Assembly (NCBI GenBank): GCA_020524245.1
Contig: JAIVLN010000005.1
Span: 248,001-312,000, forward strand
From: Rossellomorea aquimaris
GTDB taxonomy: Bacteria > Bacillota > Bacilli > Bacillales > Fictibacillaceae
DNA: 64,000 nt
Direction of reading: 5' to 3'
A model generated the notes under the pieces. It saw only the letters and a list, made by a program, of their open reading frames with translations, made no database searches and was not told the DNA's origin. The position numbers were made by a program, and so were the translations under genes. Positions 28,114-35,797 of the stretch are shown one piece after another (position 1 is the first letter of the stretch; every line of letters begins with the position of its first letter).

Positions 28114-28118
28114 GGATT

Positions 28119-28301
28119 AACAACATCATAGATGGTGTTGTTAGTTGAACCACGGAGTAAGCTTAATTTCCCCATAGGCTTAACTCCGGTTTCTCCTCTC
28201 CCATTGTTCCATTCTTACGGCGAAAAAACATTTCAATGATGTTTCTAGCATGTTTTGATATGGAACAGCCCGCAGGCATTCCTACCTGCGGGCATTTTTT
28301 T
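28119..28301 (+). ncRNA. csfG: CsfG-like sporulation small RNA
   Basis: About 183 bases of non-coding, strongly structured sequence. A hairpin AACAACAT/GTGTTGTT (about 28119-28142) is followed by a bulged stem with GGAGT/ACTCC arms, then an unpaired C-rich stretch TCTCCTCTCCC, which is complementary to Shine-Dalgarno sequences, then a long stem GTTCCAT/ATGGAAC, and a strong terminator. The location opposite and upstream of rsmD matches CsfG of B. subtilis, a conserved forespore RNA between ylbG and rsmD (ylbH), as I recall. An alternative is a cis leader of rsmD on the other strand (the ylbH leader family), but the terminator and promoter favour the plus strand. Confidence 0.7.
28268..28301 (+). 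terminator. Terminator of the csfG-like RNA
   Basis: GCCCGCAGG (28268-28276) pairs with CCTGCGGGC (28285-28293), followed by ATTTTTTT. No coding gene reads into it on the plus strand, so it belongs to the RNA. Confidence 0.92.
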
Positions 28302-28446
28302 ATGAATTACATGTATGTATATGGTTTGTTCGGACGCTGTAATCCAATTAACACAATCCTAAGCTATAGGAACACAAACGGGACAAAACTTTCACACATC
28401 AATGGATTCGTGCTAAAGTATGTATGTAGTGAAAGGAGTCTTACAT

Positions 28447-28824
28447 ATGATACAACGATTCATAGAACAAGGTGAGGGTTACTCAGACCTGTACGAACTT
28501 ATTGAATTAGCTGATACGAATGCGGCACGACTAAGTAAGTTCGTCGCATTAAAAACAGTCAAAAATGAACAAGAAATATGCTCGCTTGCCATCGTCTTGC
28601 ACCCTGCAGGTGAATCCAACTTCCAACCTATCTACATCTGTCGGGAAGGAATTCCCGAACACTCAAAACGTTGGGATTTATTCGAGCAATCCGCAGTGCG
28701 CCATAATAAAGAAATCCAACTCTTGGAGGTTCGTCCTTCGAGTGGATTTAATGAACTCGACCTATATTATCAGTACCTTACAGGTATTCTGAGACTGCAA
28801 CACATCATTCCTGCCTGGCAATGA
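28447..28824 (+). CDS. Conserved hypothetical protein, DUF7147-like
   Basis: This 125-residue soluble protein begins MIQRFIEQGEGYSDLYELIEL and has FQPIYICREGIP near residue 60. I recognise it as the small Bacillaceae protein often deposited as methylthioribose kinase, a name that is not justified: there is no kinase P-loop or kinase domain. The family label is from memory. AAAGGAG stands eight bases before the ATG. It lies between the csfG-like RNA and ylbG, convergent with ylbG. Confidence 0.7.
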   Translation: MIQRFIEQGEGYSDLYELIELADTNAARLSKFVALKTVKNEQEICSLAIVLHPAGESNFQPIYICREGIPEHSKRWDLFEQSAVRHNKEIQLLEVRPSSGFNELDLYYQYLTGILRLQHIIPAWQ

Positions 28825-28828
28825 TGTA

Positions 28829-29104
28829 TTATAATCCGATTTTATAATCGTATTCTTTTGCTTTGTCTGGCATTGCGTTTTGATATTCCGTCTTGATGTA
28901 CGCCTTATGTGAAGGCTCTACCTTCTTGACGAAATGAAGTTTTTCAATCTTTTCGATGATCCGCTCTTTTTGAGCTGTATCACAATAAAGTACTGCATAT
29001 TTCATACGCTTTGAAACATAATGGATGTTACCGAATTTCCGAAGCTGTTTTATGTATTTTAAAGAATGTAGCCAAATAGCTAATCCTGTCCGGTTCGTCA
29101 GCAT
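28829..29104 (-). CDS. ylbG: DUF2129 family protein YlbG
   Basis: The 91-residue protein matches YlbG (UPF0298/DUF2129): [35 protein letters not shown] and the closing [13 protein letters not shown] are the family signatures. Its function is unknown. The ATG at 29104 is seven bases after AAAGGAG; a GTG two codons upstream sits too close to that site. Confidence 0.9.
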   Translation of the reverse strand: MLTNRTGLAIWLHSLKYIKQLRKFGNIHYVSKRMKYAVLYCDTAQKERIIEKIEKLHFVKKVEPSHKAYIKTEYQNAMPDKAKEYDYKIGL

Positions 29105-29198
29105 AAGCACACTCCTTTATACCGGTTTTTATTCAGTCTAGCACGAAGATCGCTGACATGGCAATCTCAATTATCGAATATCCAAGGTGTGTGGTGAA

Positions 29199-29519
29199 AT
29201 GGATCTTGATAAAGTATGGGCTGTTTTCATCCAACAACTTCAAAAAGAAGAAGACATTCAATCTGTTGAAAAAACACAAATGGCAGGGATACCTTTCTTC
29301 TATTTGACAGTTCTAGAGAATATAGACCATAAACAAATGCAAAAGCTGATAGAAAAGGCAGCCGTTCAAGCCATGAAAGGAAAAAGGCTTCATTCTGAGA
29401 TGATATTTGTTCGAAAGGAAGAGAATGTATACGTTTACCGCGGAAGATTCTTCGTTCCTCAGGAAAAGATGTTCTGCTGCGGTAACTTATGCCATGATTG
29501 CATACGATTCAGGAGTTGA
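29199..29519 (+). CDS. Hypothetical protein with a cysteine-rich C-terminus
   Basis: I do not recognise a named family. The 106-residue product has an alpha/beta N-terminal region and ends FCCGNLCHDCIRFRS, with four cysteines in a CC-x3-C-x2-C pattern that could bind metal. It starts at the ATG after GGTGTGTGGTG. It lies between ylbG and ricF, both on the other strand. The nearby RicF protein binds an iron-sulfur cluster through a similar C-terminal cysteine group, which makes the pattern worth noting, but no link is shown. Confidence 0.7.
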   Translation: MDLDKVWAVFIQQLQKEEDIQSVEKTQMAGIPFFYLTVLENIDHKQMQKLIEKAAVQAMKGKRLHSEMIFVRKEENVYVYRGRFFVPQEKMFCCGNLCHDCIRFRS

Positions 29520-29533
29520 ATTTCCAACCGATC

Positions 29534-29566
29534 AAAAAAAGGGAAGCCCGTTCGGGTTTCCCTTTC
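29534..29566. terminator. Bidirectional terminator between the Cys-rich gene and ricF
   Basis: GGGAAGCCCG (29541-29550) pairs with CGGGTTTCCC (29553-29562), with A-run and T-rich flanks on the two sides. Confidence 0.85.
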
Positions 29567-29585
29567 TCTATTAAGTAAGTATACA

Positions 29586-30026
29586 TCATCCACAGCCACA
29601 AGATCCACCGGAACCACAGCCTCCACCACATGACATGTTATCAAAGAATGGATTGCCTGTAGGAACCTTAATATTCTTGGAAACTTGACCTGCGATGATT
29701 CCGCTGATTTCGTTCAGCAGTTTTTCGAGTGCTTTTTCCGCTACTTTATATTCGTACACTGTATCCAGAAGATCAACTTCACGCTTAAGGACTCGGATAT
29801 CCTTCGAAACCGTCTTGTAATCCGGATGATATTTACCGAATCGCTGGACTTCCTCGTACTTTTCCTTCATCTTGCTGAACTCGTATATGAGGCTCTGAGC
29901 CTTTTTATCATTCAGAAGCTTTCGTTTAGCTTCTTTATATTGCTGTGCGACATCTGAATGGACGACCATTGCTGCAAGTTCATCTGCACCATCCAGAATT
30001 TCAATGCCTTCAATTGTTGCTAACAC
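29586..30026 (-). CDS. ricF: RicF (YlbF), regulator of RNase Y activity and phosphorelay
   Basis: RicF forms a complex with RicA (YmcA) and RicT (YaaT), carries two [4Fe-4S] clusters, and acts with RNase Y in mRNA maturation, competence, biofilm and sporulation in B. subtilis. The 146-residue protein has the Com_YlbF helical domain (VQRFGKYHPDYK near residue 75) and the cysteine-rich tail SCGGGCGSGGSCGCG. The GTG at 30026 follows GGTGGAGG; thirty upstream codons in frame are non-coding. Confidence 0.92.
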   Translation of the reverse strand: MLATIEGIEILDGADELAAMVVHSDVAQQYKEAKRKLLNDKKAQSLIYEFSKMKEKYEEVQRFGKYHPDYKTVSKDIRVLKREVDLLDTVYEYKVAEKALEKLLNEISGIIAGQVSKNIKVPTGNPFFDNMSCGGGCGSGGSCGCG

Positions 30027-30153
30027 GTGATACACCTCCACCCTTTTCAATGGGTTATCACTATTATGCCACACAAACGCCACACATTTCCATGCTTCTA
30101 GCCGAATCGATTCCAACTAGTTGCAAGACAACCATTCAAGGGAAGGTATTTCG

Positions 30154-30523
30154 TTTAAAAAGGCTCTTATCTGAAAGATTGTTGCTTTTTAGTGACTTTT
30201 AGAAACTGACCTTGTGCAAGTTGATTGGAGAGCAAGGTGCGAGACTCCAGCCTGCCTACTACCTGAATAATCTCCTCGCAAGGCATGCGACGAGGAAGCT
30301 CACTTCGACAGGACTTTCTTGTAGACGCAGGAGCACATGTGCTTCCTTGAAAAAGAGACCACTCACTTTTTAAAAGGATCTTCGACTAATCGACACCTTT
30401 TAAAGGAAACTTGGCGAGACCAAGCCTTTGTAGGTCGAGCCTTAGTTGCCCTTATACTGAAGAAAGTATTTTATACTTTATTCAAGTGCAAGAGCAACAA
30501 AGTTTGCAAAAACAGCCTTTAAA
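30154..30523. mobile_element. MITE-like element, copy 1 (about 370 bp)
   Basis: The 568-base gap between ricF and the ATP-grasp gene holds this element. Its ends are inverted repeats: TTTAAAAAGGCT...TTGTTGCT on the left (30154-30186) and the complement of AGCAACAA...AGCCTTTAAA on the right (30493-30523), about 24 of 31 aligned bases matching. The inner part (about 30219-30345) has GTTGATTGGAGAG and GGTGCGAGACTCC, resembling a repeat I recall as common between genes in Bacillaceae. The last 127 bases (30397-30523) are closely repeated at 37486-37597. There is no coding frame and no transposase. Confidence 0.65.
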
Positions 30524-30531
30524 AAAATCAA

Positions 30532-30560
30532 TTGACAGAATGTAGGAATGGCAATATAAT
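30532..30560 (+). promoter_or_regulatory. Consensus sigma-A promoter of the ATP-grasp gene
   Basis: TTGACA (30532-30537), 17 bases, TATAAT (30555-30560): every position matches the sigma-A consensus. It starts nine bases after the right end of the MITE-like element and about 35 bases before the TTG start of the next gene. Confidence 0.9.
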
Positions 30561-30595
30561 TTTCTCGTTTAGTATATTTTTTAGGGGATAGAGAA

Positions 30596-31411
30596 TTGAA
30601 ATTAATTACGTTTAATCCGTTTCGCACCATTGGTATTCCTGGCGTCCGTTACATCAAACCGGAATTGATGTTCCGTGAAAGTTCGTCCATCAAAGACGCT
30701 GAAGTCATCCTGTATCCTGAACACTGGCAAGTGAATTCCATTGTGTATGGATTGAAGAAACCGGTGTTTCCAAGCGTAGAAACCATCCATCTTGGATATG
30801 ACAAGGTGGAAATGACCAGAGCCTTCTGGACGGTATGCCCTGAACATGTTCCCTATACCGAAATCTTAGGTAGAACAGAATCGAACATTAGACACGTTTT
30901 TGATACATTTTCTTTTCCATTTGTCGTTAAAGAACCTCGCAACTCCATGGGAAGAGGTGTGTTTTTAATTAACTCAGAAGAGGAATTCCTCGAGTATGCT
31001 GAAAAGAACGAAACCTTCTATGTGCAAGAATACTTGGAAATGGACCGTGACTTGAGAGTATGTGTCGTTGGTGATGAAGTTGTAGCCGCTTATTGGCGTG
31101 TTAGCGAAGGATTTCATAACAATGTCTCAAAAGGCGGACATGTTGATGTCAATAACATACCACAAGAAGCGTTGAAGTTGACCTTGCAAGTCGCAAAGCA
31201 ATTGAATGTGAATCATGCAGGCTTTGATCTTGCCTATGTGAATGGAAAGTATTATTTCATCGAATTCAATACATTGTTTGGTAATGATGCTCTTAGAGAA
31301 ATGAAAATCAACTTACAAGAAAAGATCTTTCAATATCTGTTGAAAGAATTCAAACCGTTGCACCCACCGAATCCATTCGGTTCTAAACAAGTGACGCCAC
31401 TGAGCTCATAA
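30596..31411 (+). CDS. RimK-like ATP-grasp protein
   Basis: The 271-residue protein has an ATP-grasp fold: PFVVKEPRNSMGRGVFLI (nucleotide-binding Lys and Gly loop) near residue 110, VQEYLEMDRDLRVCVVGDEVVAAYWRV patterns, and the metal-binding YFIEFNTLFG near residue 225. ATP-grasp ligases of this RimK/YheC type join a carboxylate to an amine; the substrates here are unknown. The first 75 residues form a separate N-terminal domain. The start is TTG, eight bases or less after AGGGGATAG. Its own consensus promoter suggests strong constitutive expression. Confidence 0.78.
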   Translation: MKLITFNPFRTIGIPGVRYIKPELMFRESSSIKDAEVILYPEHWQVNSIVYGLKKPVFPSVETIHLGYDKVEMTRAFWTVCPEHVPYTEILGRTESNIRHVFDTFSFPFVVKEPRNSMGRGVFLINSEEEFLEYAEKNETFYVQEYLEMDRDLRVCVVGDEVVAAYWRVSEGFHNNVSKGGHVDVNNIPQEALKLTLQVAKQLNVNHAGFDLAYVNGKYYFIEFNTLFGNDALREMKINLQEKIFQYLLKEFKPLHPPNPFGSKQVTPLSS

Positions 31412-31414
31412 TTT

Positions 31415-31846
31415 TCAACGGACTTGAACAAAAAATTGCTTTTCCAAACCATCAATTTTTTCTCCGTTTATATCGACAAGTGATACACGGATATGGTGGT
31501 TACCTTTGGCTAGATCTTTAATGACAAATGCAGCTTTGTATACCGGAAAGGGTTTTTGATGATCGACAGAGATCTTCAAGTACCCTTTTTTGTCATGTTG
31601 AGATTTCCCTTCCCCTTTGGTGAATTCAAATCCTGGTACATAACATTCTACTGAGATATCGTTATTCGTCACCATATGCCTGACGGTCATTGTCAATTCA
31701 GTAGCTGGATTAGTCACTTCCATCGCTTGAAATGAATCCGGTCTTGATTCTACGACGACTTGCTGCAATTTATCGTCATGGTACCATTGGCATCCGGACA
31801 ACAATCCAATGACAAAAGTGGATAACAATAGTCGATTCTTAATCAT
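31415..31846 (-). CDS. Hypothetical lipoprotein
   Basis: I do not recognise a named family. The 143-residue product has a short positively charged N-terminus, a hydrophobic stretch and the lipobox LLSGC near residue 17, so it should be an exported lipoprotein. The mature part is beta-rich, with a predicted immunoglobulin-like strand pattern and no cysteines other than one in the middle (ECYVPGF). The start is uncertain: GAGGAGG stands 12 bases before the ATG. It is convergent with the ATP-grasp gene, with three bases between stop codons. Confidence 0.7.
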   Translation of the reverse strand: MIKNRLLLSTFVIGLLSGCQWYHDDKLQQVVVESRPDSFQAMEVTNPATELTMTVRHMVTNNDISVECYVPGFEFTKGEGKSQHDKKGYLKISVDHQKPFPVYKAAFVIKDLAKGNHHIRVSLVDINGEKIDGLEKQFFVQVR

Positions 31847-32003
31847 GATCAGGTGATACCTCCTCACCCGATATCTTTTGCGGACCACGAAAAATTTATC
31901 CGCTTGCTTGTCCGAATATAAAAGGCTGACTCGTAAGTGCTATTAGCCTCACAGCCCAAATGGTTCTGGAGGTATGGAACACTTCTCATTGAGTCAACCT
32001 GCA

Positions 32004-32231
32004 TTATTGTTTTGCAAATAGCTGTAAAAGCTTAGAAAAGGACTCGATTTGTCCATTCAATCGGTCCACTCTTTGACCGAACGTTTGACCATAGAAGGTT
32101 TTTGCTTCTTCTTCAAGTTCCTGGATGGAAGCAGGATTACGAGACAATTTACGATACCAGTGGGGTTGTTCCCGGATGATGAATTTCAGATCCGGCCGTT
32201 GATCCAAGTATTGGATGATTTCTTTCCGCAT
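32004..32231 (-). CDS. ylbE: YlbE-like protein
   Basis: The 75-residue protein begins MRKEIIQYLDQRPDLKFIIREQPHWYRKL (family pattern) and is short and mostly helical, as in YlbE of B. subtilis. No function is known. It follows ylbD by 18 bases, the same order as in B. subtilis, so the pair is probably an operon. Confidence 0.85.
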   Translation of the reverse strand: MRKEIIQYLDQRPDLKFIIREQPHWYRKLSRNPASIQELEEEAKTFYGQTFGQRVDRLNGQIESFSKLLQLFAKQ

Positions 32232-32249
32232 GGTTCTGACTCCCTTATC

Positions 32250-32666
32250 CTAGTCTTTGAAATATTGATTAAACGGGTTGTTATTCATGGGTGGTCTCGT
32301 CGGACCTTTCGATTGGAAGGACTGGAGCATATCTTGAATGCCCGTTAACGCAGAACTGAACTGAGATACATACTCCCTTACTTCTTCCATATCGAGATTT
32401 TTGAACATATTCAATAACTCCCCAACGGACAGATCATTGACACTTGTTCCTTTTTTCTTCGTTTTTTCTTTTGTATTTGCAACCCCTATTTTTCGCTCAA
32501 TGTATTGACCCCATTGCTCATGGTCTTCACCAAGTAAGTTCCATTCCATAAATACTTCTTGCCATGACTGGTTGCCAGTTTTTACGTGATCGATTAATCC
32601 AGGGTGTGAGCGTACAAACATCTTGAATTGTTCGACCTTTACGTTTTTATTCGCTTGCTTACTCAC
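32250..32666 (-). CDS. ylbD: Spore coat-associated protein YlbD
   Basis: The 138-residue protein fits the YlbD coat family: VEQFKMFVRSHPGLIDHVKTG and SWQEVFMEWNLLGEDHEQW are recognisable, followed by a Lys-rich segment and a Pro/Asn-rich tail ending NPFNQYFKD. YlbD has been described as a putative spore coat protein. It lies upstream of ylbE on the minus strand. Confidence 0.85.
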   Translation of the reverse strand: MSKQANKNVKVEQFKMFVRSHPGLIDHVKTGNQSWQEVFMEWNLLGEDHEQWGQYIERKIGVANTKEKTKKKGTSVNDLSVGELLNMFKNLDMEEVREYVSQFSSALTGIQDMLQSFQSKGPTRPPMNNNPFNQYFKD

Positions 32667-32816
32667 CTTAATGCCTCCCCATTACGTTCAACTCAAGCCT
32701 ACAGTATATAGTACAATGAAACACGTTATTATGTTCGCCTATTTTATAGTTGCGGAACGTATTTTTTCATTGATACACTTACAATGCGCATACATAAAGG
32801 AAAAGAGGCAACTTAA

Positions 32817-33305
32817 ATGGATTTGAACCAGGAAATTCTAAACAAGGTGCAAGATGTTCTGACATCTGCAACGGATGAGGATAAACATGTTCTTTCACAA
32901 CTATTGAACGGACTTCAAGCTAAACACAGTGGTGAATATAAGACTTACATAACAAGTTTCATGAAAACGAGCATACAGGAATCCGAAGATCAGCTTGAAA
33001 TGAGTATCCCGATTACGCCGTTTCTTAGTAATTCAGTAGATATCGTTCATGGGGGATTCACGGCAACACTTGCTGACACAGCCATGGGTACTCTCGTCAA
33101 TCGAAAAATTCCTGAAAACCTGGTTGCGGTGACTTCAGAGATGAAGCTGAATTACATTGCTCCTGGTGTTGGTGAAGAATTACGCTGTGAAGCTACCATC
33201 CTTCATCTAGGGTCGAAGACTTCCGTTACGGAAGGTAAAATCTATAATAATGAAGGAACACTCGTGGCAGCCGCCTCAGGCAGTTTTTATTTGATCCCAA
33301 GGTAA
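32817..33305 (+). CDS. PaaI-family hotdog thioesterase
   Basis: The 162-residue protein has a hotdog fold with the PaaI motif HGGFTATLADTAMG near residue 78, where the Gly/Asp positions of the active site are conserved. Such enzymes hydrolyse acyl-CoA thioesters. The N-terminal 50 residues are helical and variable. It is divergent from ylbD, and a terminator follows it. Confidence 0.85.
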   Translation: MDLNQEILNKVQDVLTSATDEDKHVLSQLLNGLQAKHSGEYKTYITSFMKTSIQESEDQLEMSIPITPFLSNSVDIVHGGFTATLADTAMGTLVNRKIPENLVAVTSEMKLNYIAPGVGEELRCEATILHLGSKTSVTEGKIYNNEGTLVAAASGSFYLIPR

Positions 33306-33311
33306 ATTAAA

Positions 33312-33358
33312 ATGGCTGGTCTCAAGAGAACTTTCTTCTCTGAGAGCCAGCCTTTAAA
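33312..33358 (+). terminator. Terminator after the thioesterase gene
   Basis: GGCTGGTCTC (33314-33323) pairs, with one bulge, with GAGAGCCAGCC (33342-33352); an inner AGAGAA/TTCTCT stem extends it, followed by TTTAAATTTTC. On the minus strand it could also end ylbC. Confidence 0.7.
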
Positions 33359-33363
33359 TTTTC

Positions 33364-34407
33364 TTATTCAAATGGAACAATGAAGTTTTGAGTGTAATAT
33401 TTTTCATAGACCCCTACTCCTAGATGAGTGAAGTCTTTATTCAACAATGCCTTTCGGTGTCCCTCGCTGTTCAACCATCCGACTACGGCTTCAATGCCAT
33501 CTATATAATTTGCCGCAATGTTTTCACCTGCTTGGAGATAACGGATATCGCCATTCTCTAACCGATCAGATAAGCTTCCGGATATTGGAGACTCATGAGC
33601 AAAATAATTTTCTTCGCTCATTTCTTTACTATGTCCGTATGCGACTTGAGCCGTATTCTCGTGCCACTGTAACGGAGCTTGCCCGTACTGTTGACGGATG
33701 ACATTAGTAATTGTAAAAATTTGTTCTTCTTCCGCGATTCGAATCTGCTTTCGCTCTTCTGATGAGATTCTAGGCTGCTCGATCAATTCTCCACGGTACT
33801 CAAGGGAATATGGACGTTGCATGACCAATACTTTTGGATCCAGGTAACGGACTCCCACCAATGTACCGTCAAATTGATCCAAATACAATTGAGCCCAGAT
33901 GCCGTTGATTTTCACAAGCGGCCTTGTATTTAATTCTTCTTTAGTCAGTTCGAACCGATAACGATTCCCTTCAACATTTAAAGGAACTTCTCTTTCAATG
34001 TTCACTTTTGACTGTACGTCGGATGTCTTTTCACCTATTTTCAATGGAGATATGTCGATTTTTTTTCCGAGTACAAACACAGTCACAATCTTCCCTTTTT
34101 CAACCCCGAACTGGATATATTGGTCTGGATTCTCCTCGTATATCCACCATTGGTACCCGTAAGCTGACGAATCGATGCGATCTGGTTCACCCAATTTTGT
34201 AATCAGCTCTTCCTGATTCATGGAGAAGTAATCGTATATGCCTCCTTCAGGAAGGTCCAGATTTGCTGTAGCAGATGGATTTTCAACTGATTCCAGTTGG
34301 GCTTCGTCTAATCTATTTATTTCCGGGAGATGCTTCAGATCTTCGTACAGAATACTGAAACCATACATGATTATTGCAATTACGATAATCAACCCGAAAC
34401 TCCTCAT
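33364..34407 (-). CDS. ylbC: CAP-domain protein YlbC
   Basis: The 347-residue protein has an N-terminal membrane anchor or signal (residues 5-22), a CAP-associated N-terminal domain (residues 50-200, with NQEELITKLGEPDRIDSSAYGYQ-like sequence), and a C-terminal CAP/SCP domain (about residues 235-345) with HSKEMSEENYFAHESP, AGENIAANY and WLNSEGHRKALL. The role of bacterial CAP domains is mostly unknown. The protein is probably surface exposed. A second, shorter CAP protein is encoded 610 bases upstream. Confidence 0.88.
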   Translation of the reverse strand: MRSFGLIIVIAIIMYGFSILYEDLKHLPEINRLDEAQLESVENPSATANLDLPEGGIYDYFSMNQEELITKLGEPDRIDSSAYGYQWWIYEENPDQYIQFGVEKGKIVTVFVLGKKIDISPLKIGEKTSDVQSKVNIEREVPLNVEGNRYRFELTKEELNTRPLVKINGIWAQLYLDQFDGTLVGVRYLDPKVLVMQRPYSLEYRGELIEQPRISSEERKQIRIAEEEQIFTITNVIRQQYGQAPLQWHENTAQVAYGHSKEMSEENYFAHESPISGSLSDRLENGDIRYLQAGENIAANYIDGIEAVVGWLNSEGHRKALLNKDFTHLGVGVYEKYYTQNFIVPFE

Positions 34408-34530
34408 TTTAGCCCTCCCCCATCCATCGTATAGACTTTATCCTCACATTACATGAAAGATGCCAGGTTGTCTATTTGGACAAACCAGAGTGTATCTATA
34501 CATCCTATTCAACATCATAATGTTTCATAC

Positions 34531-34560
34531 AAAAAAGGTTGACCTTGTTTAAGGTCAACC
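34531..34560 (-). terminator. Terminator after the CBS-domain gene
   Basis: GGTTGACCTT (34537-34546) pairs perfectly with AAGGTCAACC (34551-34560) around GTTT, followed on the minus strand by TTTTTTG. Confidence 0.9.
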
Positions 34561-34571
34561 CGCTGTTTATC

Positions 34572-35009
34572 TTAGTGATAAGGTTGTTGATCTGGATCTG
34601 CTTCAGATATGTCCGTAAGTGCCACACCAGCTTGTTCATTTGTTTCTTTGTGTTTCGCAAGATCTCCAAGAGAAACGATGCCGACGAGGCGAGTTTCTTC
34701 AACGATCGGGAGTCTACGGATTTCATTCTGCATCATTAAATGGATTGCCTCATCAACCGACATCTCAGGAGTTCCAGTAATGACGTGATCACTCATCACA
34801 TCTGTGATTTTGGATGCGTTCGGCTTCTTTTCAGCTACACCTCTAACCACAATATCCCGGTCGGTAATCATGCCGACCAATTTGTCATTTTCACAGACCG
34901 GAATCGCACCGACATGATCGTCCTTCATCTTTACAGCTGCCTCATAAACGTTGTCCAGTACAGTACAAAAGTCTACAGGTTTGGTCATGATGTCCCTTAA
35001 TTGTTTCAT
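34572..35009 (-). CDS. ylbB: CBS-domain protein YlbB
   Basis: The 145-residue protein consists of two CBS motifs (about residues 1-60 and 70-125), a Bateman module that usually binds adenosyl ligands: GAIPVCENDKLVGMITDRDIVVRG and RRLPIVEETRLVGIVSLGDLA patterns are clear. There is no attached catalytic domain. It is flanked by two CAP-domain genes on the same strand, eight bases after the LysM-CAP gene. Confidence 0.88.
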   Translation of the reverse strand: MKQLRDIMTKPVDFCTVLDNVYEAAVKMKDDHVGAIPVCENDKLVGMITDRDIVVRGVAEKKPNASKITDVMSDHVITGTPEMSVDEAIHLMMQNEIRRLPIVEETRLVGIVSLGDLAKHKETNEQAGVALTDISEADPDQQPYH

Positions 35010-35017
35010 TCGATCAC

Positions 35018-35635
35018 CTATTTCCTTATGAACATTTGTGTCCAGTAATACCTTCCAGAACCACCCTTGGCATAACCGACACCAATGTACGTATAATTAG
35101 AGCTTAAGATATTTTTCCTGTGACCCGGACTCTTCATCCAAGCATTCACGACCGCTTGTGCAGAAGTTTGTCCCATTGCGATGTTCTCACCTGCGGATGT
35201 GTAGTTGATATTGAAATCTCTCATCATTTCGAATGGAGATCCGTATGTCGGTGATTGGTGAGAAAAGTATCCATTATTCTTCATATCATTAGATTTGTAT
35301 CTCGCCACACGTGATAATTGCCAATCTGCTTTCAATGGTCCGAGGCCATTCTCGGCACGTTTTTGATTCGTAAGTTTGATGACCTCATATTCAATCGATT
35401 TTATCTCTTGTTTTCTTGGAATATACACTTTATCTCCAGGATAGATCAGATCCGGATTTTCAAATTGGGGGTTCGCATTGATGATCTCAGACAACCCGAT
35501 TTGAAACCATTTTGAAATTTTCCAGAGTGTATCTCCAGATTTGACGATGTGGACCGATTGACTTTGAGCCTGAGCAGGTGATTGAAGACAAAAGCTCAAC
35601 ATCAATGCTAAAGCTAAGACCATCCATTTTTTCAT
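35018..35635 (-). CDS. Secreted LysM and CAP-domain protein (YkwD-like)
   Basis: The 205-residue protein has a cleavable signal peptide (residues 1-24, ending SPAQAQ), one LysM peptidoglycan-binding domain (about residues 28-73, IVKSGDTLWKISKWF) and a CAP/SCP domain (about residues 85-203) with YFSHQSPTYGSPFEM, AGENIAMG and WMKSPGHRKNIL. It should bind the cell wall or spore cortex. It resembles the YkwD family. ylbB follows eight bases later. Confidence 0.88.
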   Translation of the reverse strand: MKKWMVLALALMLSFCLQSPAQAQSQSVHIVKSGDTLWKISKWFQIGLSEIINANPQFENPDLIYPGDKVYIPRKQEIKSIEYEVIKLTNQKRAENGLGPLKADWQLSRVARYKSNDMKNNGYFSHQSPTYGSPFEMMRDFNINYTSAGENIAMGQTSAQAVVNAWMKSPGHRKNILSSNYTYIGVGYAKGGSGRYYWTQMFIRK

Positions 35636-35797
35636 CTCATCTCCTCCATTTCATCGTTTAGTTTGACCAATTTTTCAATTTCTTTTCAGTTTTCATTACA
35701 ATTTATTTCAAATCAGTTGTGGAAGGATTGCATATTTAACAGTTTCGTACTATTATAATGTAGGAAAGAACATATCGAAGGATGTGGAGGATAACTC

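Noticed and set aside
28013-28307. Reading the structured region as a cis-acting leader of rsmD on the minus strand
   Set aside because: The T-run after the GC-rich stem is on the plus strand and the candidate promoter reads in the same direction, so a separate plus-strand RNA is more likely, although the leader is not excluded.
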